Shown here piece after piece: positions 8,057 to 16,740 of a stretch of 64,000 bases of DNA (its first letter is position 1; every line of letters starts with the position of its first letter). The notes below the pieces were generated by a model. It had not been told where the DNA came from, did no database searches, and saw only the letters and a list, made by a program, of their open reading frames with translations. The position numbers and the translations under genes were made by a program. Source of the DNA: an uncultured Clostridia bacterium (lineage in GTDB: Bacteria; Bacillota; Clostridia; Oscillospirales; Acutalibacteraceae); the NCBI GenBank assembly GCA_944384705.1, contig CALWUI010000019.1, positions 34,081 through 98,080 of the forward strand, given 5' to 3'.

Positions 8057-9262
8057 TTAATCTAGTATATAAACTTGTTTAGTGCGTCGCCCAAAGTTTC
8101 GGCATTCTTTTTCAGAATCCATATAGAGATCGATCATAGCACGACCTTGTCGCATAGCGCCGCCGGTATCGCCGGCAACGCAGTATCCATAATTAGGGAT
8201 ATAAAGTTTAGTTCCATAAGGAATTTGTTTTGGATTAACCGCGACTATACCACGTTTAGCGATAGCTCCGGTAGAGGTCCTGGCACCGTCTTCAGCGGTA
8301 TAAGCAGTGCAGACTCCGGTTAAAATTTTATTGTAATGGTATACATTTCCAGAGCCGTCAGAGATGGTTCCAGCTTCTTCGTTTATCTTAATATTACGAT
8401 TAACATTAGGTTTAGTGCCTACAATTTTAACCTGACTAACCGGATTTTTCAAAACATTTTCAGAAATAACATCAGCCTGAACAGGAGTTCCATCTACGAA
8501 TTTAACGTGTTTAGAAACCTGTTTTTCTCCGTTCACGCCAGGCGTTTCTATTTTAGAATCGCCTGCAAATAAAGAATCTGATTTTTTAATTTCGGTAGAA
8601 AATGGAATAGGTTCAACTTCGGTAACATCTTTAAACTCCACGCGATTGATAGAGATTGACATTCCGTCCTCTACGGATTTATCCATAGGCACGCTGACAA
8701 TGTCGTCAGAAGAAATTGCGACGTTCAAAAAGCGCAGCGCGTTTTCTACAGAACCTTCAGGCACAGAAAGCGATTTGGTTTCGCCATCAACTGAGATATT
8801 TATAGGCAAGAGTTTAGCAACAATAATTTGCATATTTGGAACAAGATAAGCATCTAAAGGCTCCGAAACATAATAACTTTCATCCATAGGAATATTTTTT
8901 TCATTCAGCAAATCAGCAACCGAACCATCATTAACAGTAAAAGTTTGCCAATCGTTGTTAATTTGAACACGAACATTAAAAGCTCGTTTAATATCGATAT
9001 CCATTTGACGAACATTTGCATCGGTACGAATTATTTTATCATTTTCGCCAACAAAGATACCAGCTTGTTTTAAGACCGCATCAGTATCAGAATGCAAAGT
9101 ACGAAATTTAGTAATCTCTTGCCCATCTTTTATAGTGACATCCTTGCTCAAAGCAGCAACAGTCATAGCAGAAGAGATTCCAAAACCAACGATTAGAAAA
9201 AAAGAAATAAATTTTTTAAACTGTTTATTTGATAAACTTTTAAACTTTTTTAGGGTACTCAA
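8057..9262 (-). CDS. YabE-like protein with DUF348, G5 and 3D domains
   Basis: The 401-residue protein has an N-terminal membrane/signal segment (about 16-37) and DUF348 (ubiquitin-like) repeats at roughly 40-85, 95-140 and 150-195. A G5 domain (about 210-285, with NGEKQVSKHVKFVDGTPV) and a C-terminal 3D domain (about 325-401) follow, the latter with the aspartates of AGDTGG and RAMIDLYMD. This is the architecture of B. subtilis YabE and related Rpf/stationary-phase wall lytic enzymes; the 3D domain is related to the MltA transglycosylase fold. It probably acts on peptidoglycan outside the membrane, perhaps during regrowth or germination. It is expressed from a clear promoter at 9338-9366. 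Confidence 0.9.
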   Translation of the reverse strand: MSTLKKFKSLSNKQFKKFISFFLIVGFGISSAMTVAALSKDVTIKDGQEITKFRTLHSDTDAVLKQAGIFVGENDKIIRTDANVRQMDIDIKRAFNVRVQINNDWQTFTVNDGSVADLLNEKNIPMDESYYVSEPLDAYLVPNMQIIVAKLLPINISVDGETKSLSVPEGSVENALRFLNVAISSDDIVSVPMDKSVEDGMSISINRVEFKDVTEVEPIPFSTEIKKSDSLFAGDSKIETPGVNGEKQVSKHVKFVDGTPVQADVISENVLKNPVSQVKIVGTKPNVNRNIKINEEAGTISDGSGNVYHYNKILTGVCTAYTAEDGARTSTGAIAKRGIVAVNPKQIPYGTKLYIPNYGYCVAGDTGGAMRQGRAMIDLYMDSEKECRNFGRRTKQVYILD

Positions 9263-9337
9263 AAAAACGCCTCCATTTCGTAACCATACTGTACTAAAGA
9301 CAGACAGTTTTAAGTTTAAATCAAACTAACAGAATCT

Positions 9338-9366
9338 ATTATAAAAGCGCAAAGTACAAACGTCAA
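9338..9366 (-). promoter_or_regulatory. Sigma-A promoter of the YabE-like gene
   Basis: On the minus strand TTGACG (9366-9361), a 17-nt spacer and TATAAT (9343-9338) lie 76 nt before the ATG at 9262. This is a near-consensus vegetative promoter. Confidence 0.8.
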
Positions 9367-9571
9367 ATAATTGAAAATAAGAATTTTATGCATTTTGCCA
9401 TAAAAATATAAATTTTATAATTATGAAAAACAATCAAAAAAGTTAAAAAGTGGGTTTATGTGTAAATTTATGGTAAAATCTTTGTGCAAATAGCAGAATT
9501 TTACTAGTTACAAAAAAGTTACAACTTGTTACACTAATTTAACCAGATAAAAGTGCTAAAAGCAGCAAAAG

Positions 9572-9597
9572 GCGCCCGCACTATATCGCGCGGGCGC
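9572..9597 (-). terminator. Conserved-loop hairpin repeat, copy 3, after rpsI
   Basis: Read on the minus strand the stem GCGCCCGC / GCGGGCGC carries the loop GCGATATAGT, the G-to-A variant of copies 1 and 2. It begins 19 nt after the rpsI stop and is followed by CCTTTTGCTGCTTTTA, so it probably terminates the rplM-rpsI operon. Confidence 0.75.
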
Positions 9598-9615
9598 ACC
9601 AAACAATTCACAAGA

Positions 9616-10017
9616 CTAACGTTTAGAGAACTGAGGAGCTCTACGTGCGGCCTTGAGGCCGTACTTTTTACGCTCTTTCATTCGAGGATCACGGGTTAAG
9701 AATCCTGCCTTTTTAAGCATAGGACGTAAATTTTCGGTATCATACTGAAGCAGCGCACGAGATATTCCATGACGGATAGCACCAGCCTGGCCAGTAACGC
9801 CACCTCCAGCAACTCTGCAAATAACATCGAATTTGCCGTCTGTTTCTGTTAAAACAAGGGGCTGACGCACGATCAACTTAAGAGTTTCGAGCCCAAAATA
9901 CTCGTCAATGGGTCTGTCGTTAATTATAATTTTACCAGATCCATTATACACGCGGACTCTAGCAACAGAACTTTTTCTTCTACCTGTTCCATAAAAATAT
10001 GGTGTTTTGTTATACAT
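9616..10017 (-). CDS. rpsI: 30S ribosomal protein S9
   Basis: The 133-residue protein is ribosomal protein S9, with [12 protein letters not shown] near the N-terminus, [20 protein letters not shown] in the middle and the basic C-terminal tail [17 protein letters not shown]. The tail reaches into the ribosomal P site and contacts tRNA. It follows rplM by 17 nt on the same strand, the conserved rplM-rpsI operon, with a strong AAAGGAG site. Length and termini are normal. Confidence 0.99.
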   Translation of the reverse strand: MYNKTPYFYGTGRRKSSVARVRVYNGSGKIIINDRPIDEYFGLETLKLIVRQPLVLTETDGKFDVICRVAGGGVTGQAGAIRHGISRALLQYDTENLRPMLKKAGFLTRDPRMKERKKYGLKAARRAPQFSKR

Positions 10018-10034
10018 AAAAATCAGCTCCTTTC

Positions 10035-10463
10035 TTAAATATTAAAAATTTCTGGTTTTTGTGCCGCATGAGTATGCTCTGCACCATCAAAAACACGTAA
10101 TCTTGTTAAAGCTTTTCTGCCTATAGTGGTATCAGGAACCATCCTTTTAACGGCCAAAGTCATAGCAAATCCTGGGCGTTCTGCCATTATTTTATCGTAT
10201 CGAGTGGCTTTGAGATGTCCGATATAACCGGTATGGCGATAATGATATTTTTGAGTGAGTTTTTTGCCGGTAAGCACAGCATCTTTACAATTTATAATTA
10301 TAACATGGTCGCCGCAATCCACGTGCGGAACAAATATGGGTTTATGTTTGCCTCTAAGCAAAACAGCAGCTTGAGCAGCAACTCTGCCAAGAGGTTTGCC
10401 AGCAGCATCAATAACGTACCATTTGCGAGTAATTTCTTGCTGTTTTGGCATAAATGTTGACAT
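10035..10463 (-). CDS. rplM: 50S ribosomal protein L13
   Basis: The 142-residue protein is ribosomal protein L13, an early assembly protein of the large subunit. Typical segments are [26 protein letters not shown] and HTGYIGHLK. It is the first gene of the rplM-rpsI operon, with AGGAGG before the ATG and a promoter at 10504-10533 that leaves only a short leader. There is therefore no room for an L13 leader RNA of the kind reported in some Bacillota. The gene is divergent from fba. Confidence 0.99.
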   Translation of the reverse strand: MSTFMPKQQEITRKWYVIDAAGKPLGRVAAQAAVLLRGKHKPIFVPHVDCGDHVIIINCKDAVLTGKKLTQKYHYRHTGYIGHLKATRYDKIMAERPGFAMTLAVKRMVPDTTIGRKALTRLRVFDGAEHTHAAQKPEIFNI

Positions 10464-10503
10464 TTTTATTCCTCCTATGTTAAATTAATTTTTTATATTA
10501 TTA

Positions 10504-10533
10504 AGTTTACTATTTTATTTACACTTATGTCAA
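10504..10533 (-). promoter_or_regulatory. Promoter of rplM-rpsI
   Basis: On the minus strand TTGACA (10533-10528), an 18-nt spacer and TAAACT (10509-10504) precede the rplM ATG by about 40 nt. The -35 box is perfect and the -10 box is weaker. Confidence 0.65.
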
Positions 10534-10656
10534 GTATATTTTTAAATATTTAAATTTAGATTTATAATTACTAGTTTATTCTTTTGTTTTCTCTGTTTTA
10601 CTCGCTGTATTTTGTTGTTCATTTTTAAAAATTTGTAAGAAAAAACTTTATCTTTA

Positions 10657-10686
10657 TTGACTGGTGACATATAATGTATATATAAA
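10657..10686 (+). promoter_or_regulatory. Promoter of fba
   Basis: TTGACT (10657-10662), an 18-nt spacer and TATAAA (10681-10686) form a good sigma-A promoter. It would give fba an unusually long leader of about 200 nt that contains the whole cloverleaf element B. Confidence 0.65.
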
Positions 10687-10724
10687 TACTTTAAAAATAT
10701 CATTTAGCTTTGCTTGGTTGCCGC

Positions 10725-10856
10725 GCCCGCAGGGCGCGCCGCCGCGGGCGGCGCAGAGTATTAACTCTTTTTGAGTTAATACTCTCAAAAATGCAAAAGT
10801 GTAATATAATTTTTTTGACGAAGGACTAATTTTTTTGCATTTTTGGCCCTGCGGGC
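10725..10856. other. Cloverleaf inverted-repeat element B
   Basis: The closing stem pairs GCCCGCAGGGC (10725-10735) with GCCCTGCGGGC (10846-10856). Arm 1 pairs GCGCCGCC (10736-10743) with GGCGGCGC (10747-10754), loop GCG. Arm 2 pairs AGAGTATTAACTC (10755-10767) with 10773-10785, loop TTTTT. Arm 3 pairs CAAAAATGCAAAA (10786-10798) with 10833-10845, loop 34 nt. Arms follow one another without spacer bases. It has the same plan as element A (GC-rich closing stem, GC-rich first arm with 3-nt loop, two AT-rich arms, one with a loop over 30 nt) but no sequence similarity. It lies in the probable 5' leader of fba. Confidence 0.85.
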
Positions 10857-10893
10857 CAGCTAAGCAGAAACAACCAGGAGGAAGAGATATATT

Positions 10894-11829
10894 ATGGCAC
10901 TAATGAACACAAAAGAGATGTTAAAAAGGGCGTATGAAGGCAAATATGCAGTAGGTGCGTTTAACGTAAACAATATGGAGATTGTACAGGGCATAACTAA
11001 GGCGTGCAAAGACTTAAACTCACCGGTAATATTACAAGTATCAGCGGGAGCAAGAAAGTACGCGAGTCATACATATTTAATTAAGTTGGTAGAAGCAGCA
11101 GTAGAAGAGACGCCGGTTCCGATAGCTTTGCATTTAGACCACGGAGACAGTTTTGAATTATGCAAAAGCTGTATAGATGGTGGATTCACGTCTGTGATGA
11201 TAGATGGCTCTAGCTTGAGTTATGAAGAGAATTTAGAGCTGTCGAAGAAAGTTGTAGACTATGCACATCCAAGAAATGTGACAGTTGAGGCAGAGCTGGG
11301 CCGGCTTGCAGGTATAGAGGATGACGTGAGTGTAACGGATGATCGTGCATCATATACAGACCCGGGGCAGGTAGAAGATTTTGTAACACGCACGGGAGTG
11401 GATTCGCTAGCCATAGCTATAGGTACAAGTCACGGAGCTTATAAATTCAAGCCGGGGCAAAAACCACAGTTAAGGTTTGACATATTAAAAGAGGTTGAAT
11501 CAAGGCTTCCAAAATTCCCAATAGTGTTGCACGGAGCATCTTCGGTGGTGCCAAAATTTGTACAGATGATAAACGAAAACGGTGGCAAAATGCCAGATGC
11601 TATAGGAATTCCGGAAGAAATGCTGAGGCAGGCAGCCAAAATGGCGGTTTGCAAAATAAACATAGATTCAGACCTGCGCCTGGCAATGACAGGGACAATA
11701 CGAGCCTATTTGAACGAAAATCCGAGTCATTTTGATCCTCGCCAATACTTAAAGCCAGCCAGAGAAGCTATTTATGAGGTGGTATCTCACAAAATAAAAA
11801 ATGTTTTAGGCAGTGCGGGCAAGGCATAA
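10894..11829 (+). CDS. fba: Class II fructose-bisphosphate aldolase
   Basis: The 311-residue enzyme is a zinc-dependent class II aldolase that splits fructose 1,6-bisphosphate into glyceraldehyde 3-phosphate and dihydroxyacetone phosphate in glycolysis. The catalytic D82 and zinc ligand H83 are in HLDHGDS. Further motifs are VEAELGRLAG, IGTSHGAYKF (zinc histidine) and VLHGASSV, with CKINIDSDLR for phosphate binding. The CAGGAGG site lies 11 nt before the ATG. The gene is monocistronic with a long structured leader (cloverleaf element B), which might affect expression. Confidence 0.98.
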   Translation: MALMNTKEMLKRAYEGKYAVGAFNVNNMEIVQGITKACKDLNSPVILQVSAGARKYASHTYLIKLVEAAVEETPVPIALHLDHGDSFELCKSCIDGGFTSVMIDGSSLSYEENLELSKKVVDYAHPRNVTVEAELGRLAGIEDDVSVTDDRASYTDPGQVEDFVTRTGVDSLAIAIGTSHGAYKFKPGQKPQLRFDILKEVESRLPKFPIVLHGASSVVPKFVQMINENGGKMPDAIGIPEEMLRQAAKMAVCKINIDSDLRLAMTGTIRAYLNENPSHFDPRQYLKPAREAIYEVVSHKIKNVLGSAGKA

Positions 11830-11860
11830 AAATTTTTAAAAATATTGCTAAAAAATAAAC

Positions 11861-11889
11861 TTGATTTTTTTGTGAAAAAAAGATATAAT
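11861..11889 (+). promoter_or_regulatory. Promoter of the secreted-protein gene at 11963
   Basis: TTGATT (11861-11866), a 17-nt spacer and TATAAT (11884-11889). The arrangement and the flanking GTGAAAAA and AATTAAA sequences resemble the promoter at 12731-12759, suggesting the two genes are controlled alike. Confidence 0.8.
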
Positions 11890-11962
11890 TAAACTCAAGT
11901 AAATTTATAGGTTATCAATAAATATTAGGTTATCAATAAAAAATTATAGGGAGATTGAACAT

Positions 11963-12481
11963 ATGAAAAAATTATTATCTGTTTTGTTGACAGTTTCGAT
12001 GCTTCTAACGCCAATTTCTGCTTATTCTCTAGATACAGAAAAAAAAAGAATTGTGCAGAATAACGCAACTTTAAAAGAAGAAGGACAACGCATAACAAAA
12101 AATTTTGGAATAAGTTTAGATAAAAATGCAGTTTTTGCAGTTGCAACTATCTGTGTTGCTGCATTGGTAAAAAAGGCTTTAGATTTTAGTGAAAATATAA
12201 CAAAAATGAAATTGGAGGCTAATTCTCCGGGTTGGTTGTATAAAATGTTTAAGGGCATGCCTAAGGACGTGTCTGAAGAATGTAAAAGAATTTTGGGAAC
12301 AACGATGTCATTTTTGGGATTTAATAAATTGGCAGGAGTCAAGAATATTCTTTTCCAAGTGTTAAATGGAGCAACGCTTATTGCTAAGAGTAGTGACTGG
12401 GATTACTTAACTGGAGACGTTTGGAATACATTTAAAAAATTAACTGGTGATAGCTGGAATTATTTAAAAAATTTATTCTAG
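11963..12481 (+). CDS. Secreted protein, unknown function
   Basis: The 172-residue protein begins with a clear signal peptide (MKKLLSVLLTVSMLLTPISA, cleavage near residue 20-23). The rest is amphipathic, with a hydrophobic segment around 50-68 (AVFAVATICVAALVKKAL), a single cysteine near 102, and a Trp/Asp-rich end with repeated W(D/N)YL or W(N)TF motifs. A GGGAGATTG site supports the start. No family is recognised. It precedes another secreted gene with the same promoter type, and a third signal-peptide protein of similar size lies at 21758, so secretion of small uncharacterised proteins is a theme here. Confidence 0.6.
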   Translation: MKKLLSVLLTVSMLLTPISAYSLDTEKKRIVQNNATLKEEGQRITKNFGISLDKNAVFAVATICVAALVKKALDFSENITKMKLEANSPGWLYKMFKGMPKDVSEECKRILGTTMSFLGFNKLAGVKNILFQVLNGATLIAKSSDWDYLTGDVWNTFKKLTGDSWNYLKNLF

Positions 12482-12639
12482 TGCTGGCTGTAATAAATAA
12501 AAAAAGCTATGATTCCAGCAGATTTGGGTGGGATATTTCTAGTGGAAAATCTACTGAAGAAAATCTCCATCGGACAATTGTATATTGTGCAAATAATATG
12601 AAAGATATTAACCTATAAATTTACATTAGAAGAAAGCGA

Positions 12640-12668
12640 GCGAATAACTAAGGTTATTTGCTTGTTTT
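12640..12668 (+). terminator. Intrinsic terminator after the 11963 gene
   Basis: GCGAATAAC (12640-12648) pairs with GTTATTTGC (12653-12661) with one G-T wobble and a TAAG loop, followed by TTGTTTTTTT. It sits 160 nt after the stop. The rest of the 12482-12809 gap shows only the next promoter. Confidence 0.75.
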
Positions 12669-12730
12669 TTTGTCAATAATCAGTAGTTGTGATATAATGG
12701 GGTATGCATGTTTTAGATTGCAAAATCATA

Positions 12731-12759
12731 TTGACTTTGATTTGTGAAAATGTTATAAT
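12731..12759 (+). promoter_or_regulatory. Promoter of the frameshifted secreted gene
   Basis: TTGACT (12731-12736), a 17-nt spacer and TATAAT (12754-12759), about 50 nt before the ATG at 12810. It is the only recognisable promoter for the three consecutive frames up to 15328. Confidence 0.8.
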
Positions 12760-12809
12760 TAAATGTAAATAAATTATATTTAATTAACAAAAAACAAGAA
12801 GGGTGTTCT

Positions 12810-13007
12810 ATGAAAAAAATAATGTCACTAATTTTGGCTTTAATTTTGCCAATAACAACAGTAGACGCTTTGAATGAGACAACAACAGATAATTCTCACG
12901 TAAGACTTGCCGAAAAATTTTTAATACCACATTTTAGCGGTTATACTTTAGATAAAAAGCCTGAGCATATAAGGCTTACGGAGAAATATCTTCCTGCTGG
13001 GGCCTAA
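12810..13007 (+). CDS. Secreted coiled-coil protein, segment 1 of 3 (signal peptide)
   Basis: The 65-residue segment starts with a signal peptide (MKKIMSLILALILPITTVDA) behind an AAGAAGGGTG ribosome binding site. It contains two copies of a short motif, HVRLAEKFLIP and HIRLTEKYLPAG. The frame stops at 13005-13007, right after a GGGG run (12999-13002). Removing one G would continue the reading as LPAGPNIPMPKEN straight into the next frame. It is therefore most likely the 5' end of one longer gene broken by a single-base insertion. The function is unknown. Confidence 0.55.
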   Translation: MKKIMSLILALILPITTVDALNETTTDNSHVRLAEKFLIPHFSGYTLDKKPEHIRLTEKYLPAGA

Positions 13008-13014
13008 TATCCCT

Positions 13015-14016
13015 ATGCCTAAGGAAAATATGGAAAATACAGAGAGTTTAAATCCTGATTTGAATAATTCAGTTGAATTGCCGGAATTTTTTGAGGAGAG
13101 AAATAAAACATTCCTTGCAAATCCAAAATCTAACCAAGAAGATAGATTTAACTCTTTTGAAAATGAAAGAAATTATGTAACTTCAGAAGAAATTATAATT
13201 CCAGCACCGGCAGTTCCGGAGCTGTCAGATTTTAAGCCTTCTGATGCGCTACAAAATCTTAAGTCTTCAGAAGAAACGACTACAACAGATTCTGAGCATT
13301 TAGATAATATTTTAGCAGAAACATCTAAGGACTTAGAGAGGAAAAAGGCAGAGGAGACAAATTCTTTAGATTCAGGAAATCCATATACAAATGAAAAGGT
13401 TGCTAATATTTCTAGTGAAGAAATCAAAGACTCAAATAAGGGTAAACCGTCAGAGGCTGATGAAATTTTAGAAAGCACTAAAAATGCAATATTTAGTAAC
13501 GATTCTTTTAAAGATGAAAATGATTCAATCGAAAAATCTCGTATAGAAGGAAAATCGCCAGATGTATTTTTTAGAGCAAAGAAAACGTTTGGACTGGCTG
13601 CACTCGCTGCATTGGCTGCAGTAGCAACTTCTTGTGTGCCTTTTAAAGATGAGATTCAAACATTCATGAGAGCTCATTGTCCAGAATGGGCACCAGTGTG
13701 GATAAAGAAATATCTTAATAAAGATAAATCCTCTGAAGTAATACCAGTGGGAAGACTAGCTCCTATAGAGGCTGTGGATATAAGAAGATTCTACAATAAC
13801 GATAAAGCCGAAGCTGAAATAGAGATTTCATCCAAAGAGGAAGAACAAATTAATAATCAAGATAAATCCTCTGAAGTAATGCCAGTGGGAAGGTTAGCTC
13901 CTATAGAGGTTTTAGACGTTAAAAAATTAAAAACTAACGACGCAAATACTGATACAAATGCTGAAGAAAAATCGACTATACTTGATCCTAATATTTTCAT
14001 TTATTCCCCAAAATGA
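13015..14016 (+). CDS. Secreted coiled-coil protein, segment 2 of 3
   Basis: This 333-residue frame lacks its own ribosome binding site and probably continues the segment ending at 13007. It is Glu/Ser/Asn-rich and likely disordered, with a hydrophobic stretch of about 20 residues near 190-208 (TFGLAALAALAAVATSCVPF) that may span the membrane. Two copies of DKSSEV(I/M)PVGRLAPIE occur at about 239 and 282. It stops at 14014-14016 just after a CCCCAAAA run. Loss of one C would carry the frame on into segment 3 as IYSQNESNS. Alternatively it is a separate decayed gene. No family is recognised. Confidence 0.5.
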   Translation: MPKENMENTESLNPDLNNSVELPEFFEERNKTFLANPKSNQEDRFNSFENERNYVTSEEIIIPAPAVPELSDFKPSDALQNLKSSEETTTTDSEHLDNILAETSKDLERKKAEETNSLDSGNPYTNEKVANISSEEIKDSNKGKPSEADEILESTKNAIFSNDSFKDENDSIEKSRIEGKSPDVFFRAKKTFGLAALAALAAVATSCVPFKDEIQTFMRAHCPEWAPVWIKKYLNKDKSSEVIPVGRLAPIEAVDIRRFYNNDKAEAEIEISSKEEEQINNQDKSSEVMPVGRLAPIEVLDVKKLKTNDANTDTNAEEKSTILDPNIFIYSPK

Positions 14017-15328
14017 AAGTAATTCTCGGCTGAATATAAGTGATTCTACGAATGAAACGAATCAGTTAGGTAAAGAATGTAATGAGACGAACTCAATTAA
14101 TGAACAAGAACAAGAAGAAAAAGATGCAAATGATGAAGTCATAGACTTACTTACATTTTTGAGGGAAGAAAACAATTTAAAAACGGAAGAGCAAGCTATA
14201 AATGATAAAATCAAAAATTTATTTAGAAAGTGGAAAGTATGGGAAGAAGAAAACTATGATAATATCATCTCAGGTTTCGAATCCGTGGTAGAAAAGCTTA
14301 ATTTAAAAGAGAAGAAACAGTTTCTAAATACTTATGGAGGATGTTACACATATAAAGAATATTTAAATAGAAATATAAATTTACAGGTTAAAGAGGCATT
14401 GGCTGATCTTAACCATCCATGGCACAAAAAAGCATGGTGTAATGTAAAGACGTTCTTTAGCAATAATTTAGATAAAATTTTGATTGCTGCCTTATTATTA
14501 GCAGTAGTAACCACATGTGTAATAAAATTACGGGAAGCGTACCAAGAGTATAATTTTGAAAAACAGCAAAATGCATATTTAAATAAAAATAATTTAGATT
14601 TACAAAGTCAAACTAGTAATTTGCAAAATGATTTAAATAATCAAAAAAGGCAGAACGAAGCTTTAAAACAGCAAACAATCAAACAACAAGAACAAATAGC
14701 TAATTTGCAAATGCAGCATGGATACGATAAGCTTACGTGGAAGCAGAGTGCAGCAGAACATAATGCGTTGCAGGAAAAATTTGATAATATGCAAAATCAA
14801 AGAGACCATGAAACGATTGATAGTATTTCAAGAAAAGCTGTTAATGAAGTAGAGAGAAATGTTATGAGTCAACTTATTAAAAAAGATTCAGAACAGTTGA
14901 GAAATGCAAATTTAAATATTGAAGCTTTAAAACAGCAAACAATCAAACAACAAGAACAAATAGCTAAATTGCAAAGGCAGCATAGATACGATAAGCTTAC
15001 GTGGGAGCAGATGAGTGCAGCAGAACATGATGCGTTGCAGGAAAAATTTAATGATATGCAAATTATTAAAGAATATTTCGAACAGCACAAGAACTCATTA
15101 GAGCGTAGAGCTAATCATATTGAATCTCTAAAAAGTTATATAAAAGAAATACTTAGCTTATTACCTGAAGAAGTCGCTAAAATAAAAAGAAAAAGAATTA
15201 ATGATTTACTGAAATCATTTGATTTTGATATAAAGCTTAATGAAGGTCCGGATAAAGAACACTATAGAGAAATTTATAAAATAAGACTTAGGGAAATGAC
15301 GGAAGGCTTAAAGAGATGTATAAAATAA
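13958..15328 (+). CDS. Secreted coiled-coil protein, segment 3 of 3
   Basis: This 456-residue open frame overlaps segment 2 by 59 nt and has no ribosome binding site at its first ATG, so it is most likely the 3' part of the same gene. It has a membrane-spanning stretch near 172-189 (ILIAALLLAVVTTCVIKL) followed by a long coiled coil. Two near-identical units, ALKQQTIKQQEQIA(N/K)LQ and YDKLTW(K/E)Q...AAEH.ALQEKF, recur about 88 residues apart (DNA 14656-14795 and 14920-15060). The protein could be a membrane-anchored structural or surface factor. No database family is recognised. Confidence 0.5.
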   Translation: MLKKNRLYLILIFSFIPQNESNSRLNISDSTNETNQLGKECNETNSINEQEQEEKDANDEVIDLLTFLREENNLKTEEQAINDKIKNLFRKWKVWEEENYDNIISGFESVVEKLNLKEKKQFLNTYGGCYTYKEYLNRNINLQVKEALADLNHPWHKKAWCNVKTFFSNNLDKILIAALLLAVVTTCVIKLREAYQEYNFEKQQNAYLNKNNLDLQSQTSNLQNDLNNQKRQNEALKQQTIKQQEQIANLQMQHGYDKLTWKQSAAEHNALQEKFDNMQNQRDHETIDSISRKAVNEVERNVMSQLIKKDSEQLRNANLNIEALKQQTIKQQEQIAKLQRQHRYDKLTWEQMSAAEHDALQEKFNDMQIIKEYFEQHKNSLERRANHIESLKSYIKEILSLLPEEVAKIKRKRINDLLKSFDFDIKLNEGPDKEHYREIYKIRLREMTEGLKRCIK

Positions 15329-15469
15329 AGGGAGAAATAAAGTTATTTGACTATATTAAATGTTTTTGAACAATACTGTGAAACTTTTTAGAGATGATTT
15401 GCGTAAAAACAAGTTTTGCTTTAAATAGAAATAAAGAGCTGAATTTAAAGTATAACTTTAGTGAAAAAA

Positions 15470-15501
15470 GGGCAAGTAGCCTATATTGTGGCTGCCTGCC
15501 C
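15470..15501 (+). terminator. Intrinsic terminator after the coiled-coil gene
   Basis: GGGCAAGTAGCC (15470-15481) pairs with GGCTGCCTGCCC (15490-15501) with one mismatch and one wobble, followed by TTTGCTATT. The T-tract is short, so efficiency is uncertain. Confidence 0.55.
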
Positions 15502-15502
15502 T

Positions 15503-15531
15503 TTGCTATTGCTAAAAAGTTGTGCTATAAT
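15503..15531 (+). promoter_or_regulatory. Promoter of ychF
   Basis: TTGCTA (15503-15508), a 17-nt spacer and TATAAT (15526-15531), 69 nt before the GTG start. The -10 box is perfect and the -35 box partial. Confidence 0.55.
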
Positions 15532-15600
15532 AAAGTCAGTTAGAACGTATTTTCAAATTTTATGGCTATTTGATAAATACATCAAAAATGAGGGAGTTCT

Positions 15601-16695
15601 GTGAAGTTAGGAATAATTGGTTTGCCAAATGTGGGCAAGAGTACTTTATTTAACGCGATAACTAATGCGGGAGCGCAGGCGGCAAATTATCCGTTCTGCA
15701 CGATAGAACCTAATGTTGGTGTCGTGGCTGTACCAGATAAACGACTAGATAAATTGGCTCAAATGTATAATCCAGAAAAGTTCACGCCGGCTACTATTGA
15801 GTTTGTGGATATTGCTGGTTTGGTAAAAGGTGCATCTAAGGGTGAGGGCCTGGGCAATAAGTTTCTCGCTAACATACGTGAAGTGGACGCTATTGTGCAT
15901 GTTGTACGGTGCTTTGAAAATAGCAACATTGTCCATGTAGAAGGAAGTATCGACCCTGCAAGAGATATTGAAACAATAAATTTAGAATTGGTTTTATCAG
16001 ACATAGAGGTTTTAGATCGACGAATTGAAAAAGTGAAAAAACAGCTTAAAGCAGATAAAAAATATCAGGCTGAGCTGGACTTCTTTGAGAGAGTAAAGTC
16101 AACTTTAGAGCGGGGTAAATCTGCTAGGAGTATGCTTTGCAGCAAAGAAGAAAAATCGTTGATGGATACGGTATCGCTGTTAACTAATAAGCCGATAATA
16201 TATGCAGCTAACATGAGCGAAAAGGAATTTAAATCTGGAATAGAGAACAATAAATTTTTTAATGTTATAAAGGATTTTGCTAATAAGGAAAATGCGAAGA
16301 TCTTGCCAATAAGCGCACAAATAGAGGCAGAGATATCGGAGTTGAGCTGGGATGAAAAAAAGATTTTTCTAGAAGAAATGGGCCTAGAAGAATCGGGATT
16401 AGACAGACTTATAAAGGCTTGTTATGAATTATTGGGCCTGATCTCTTTTTTGACAGCAGGAAAGCCTGAAGTTAGAGCATGGACGATCTTAAAAGGAACA
16501 AAAGCACCAGCCGCTGCCGGAAAAATTCATACAGACTTTGAAAGAGGCTTTATTCGGGCAGAAGTTGTTTCTTTTGATGAGTTGGTTGCTTGCGGATCGA
16601 TGTCTGCAGCAAAAGAAAAAGGGCTAGTTCGTTCCGAAGGCAAAGATTATGTTATGCAGGACGGAGATGTAGTTTTATTTAGATTTAATGTATAA
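15601..16695 (+). CDS. ychF: Ribosome-associated ATPase YchF (OLA1 family)
   Basis: The 364-residue protein is an OLA1/YchF P-loop NTPase, an Obg-related family that prefers ATP and binds ribosomes. Visible motifs are G1 GLPNVGKST (residues 6-14), G3 [11 protein letters not shown], the G4 position NMSE instead of NKxD (the basis of ATP preference in the family), a coiled-coil insertion (about 130-200) and the C-terminal TGS domain with [11 protein letters not shown] and the end [11 protein letters not shown]. It starts with GTG behind a GAGGGAG site. Length is normal and the gene is monocistronic. Confidence 0.97.
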   Translation: MKLGIIGLPNVGKSTLFNAITNAGAQAANYPFCTIEPNVGVVAVPDKRLDKLAQMYNPEKFTPATIEFVDIAGLVKGASKGEGLGNKFLANIREVDAIVHVVRCFENSNIVHVEGSIDPARDIETINLELVLSDIEVLDRRIEKVKKQLKADKKYQAELDFFERVKSTLERGKSARSMLCSKEEKSLMDTVSLLTNKPIIYAANMSEKEFKSGIENNKFFNVIKDFANKENAKILPISAQIEAEISELSWDEKKIFLEEMGLEESGLDRLIKACYELLGLISFLTAGKPEVRAWTILKGTKAPAAAGKIHTDFERGFIRAEVVSFDELVACGSMSAAKEKGLVRSEGKDYVMQDGDVVLFRFNV

Positions 16696-16709
16696 AAATA
16701 AATTGTTTG

Positions 16710-16737
16710 CAGCCGCACTATATCGCGCGGCTGTTTT
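16710..16737. terminator. Conserved-loop hairpin repeat, copy 4, after ychF
   Basis: CAGCCGC (16710-16716) / GCGGCTG (16727-16733) enclose ACTATATCGC, the reverse complement of GCGATATAGT, then TTTT follows. It can terminate ychF. In the minus-strand reading, which fits the other copies, it is the second of two copies after the convergent glycosylase gene. Confidence 0.75.
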
Positions 16738-16740
16738 ATT

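Noticed and set aside
10464..10656. L13 leader RNA upstream of rplM
   Set aside because: The promoter at 10504-10533 leaves too short a leader and no stem fitting such a structure is visible.
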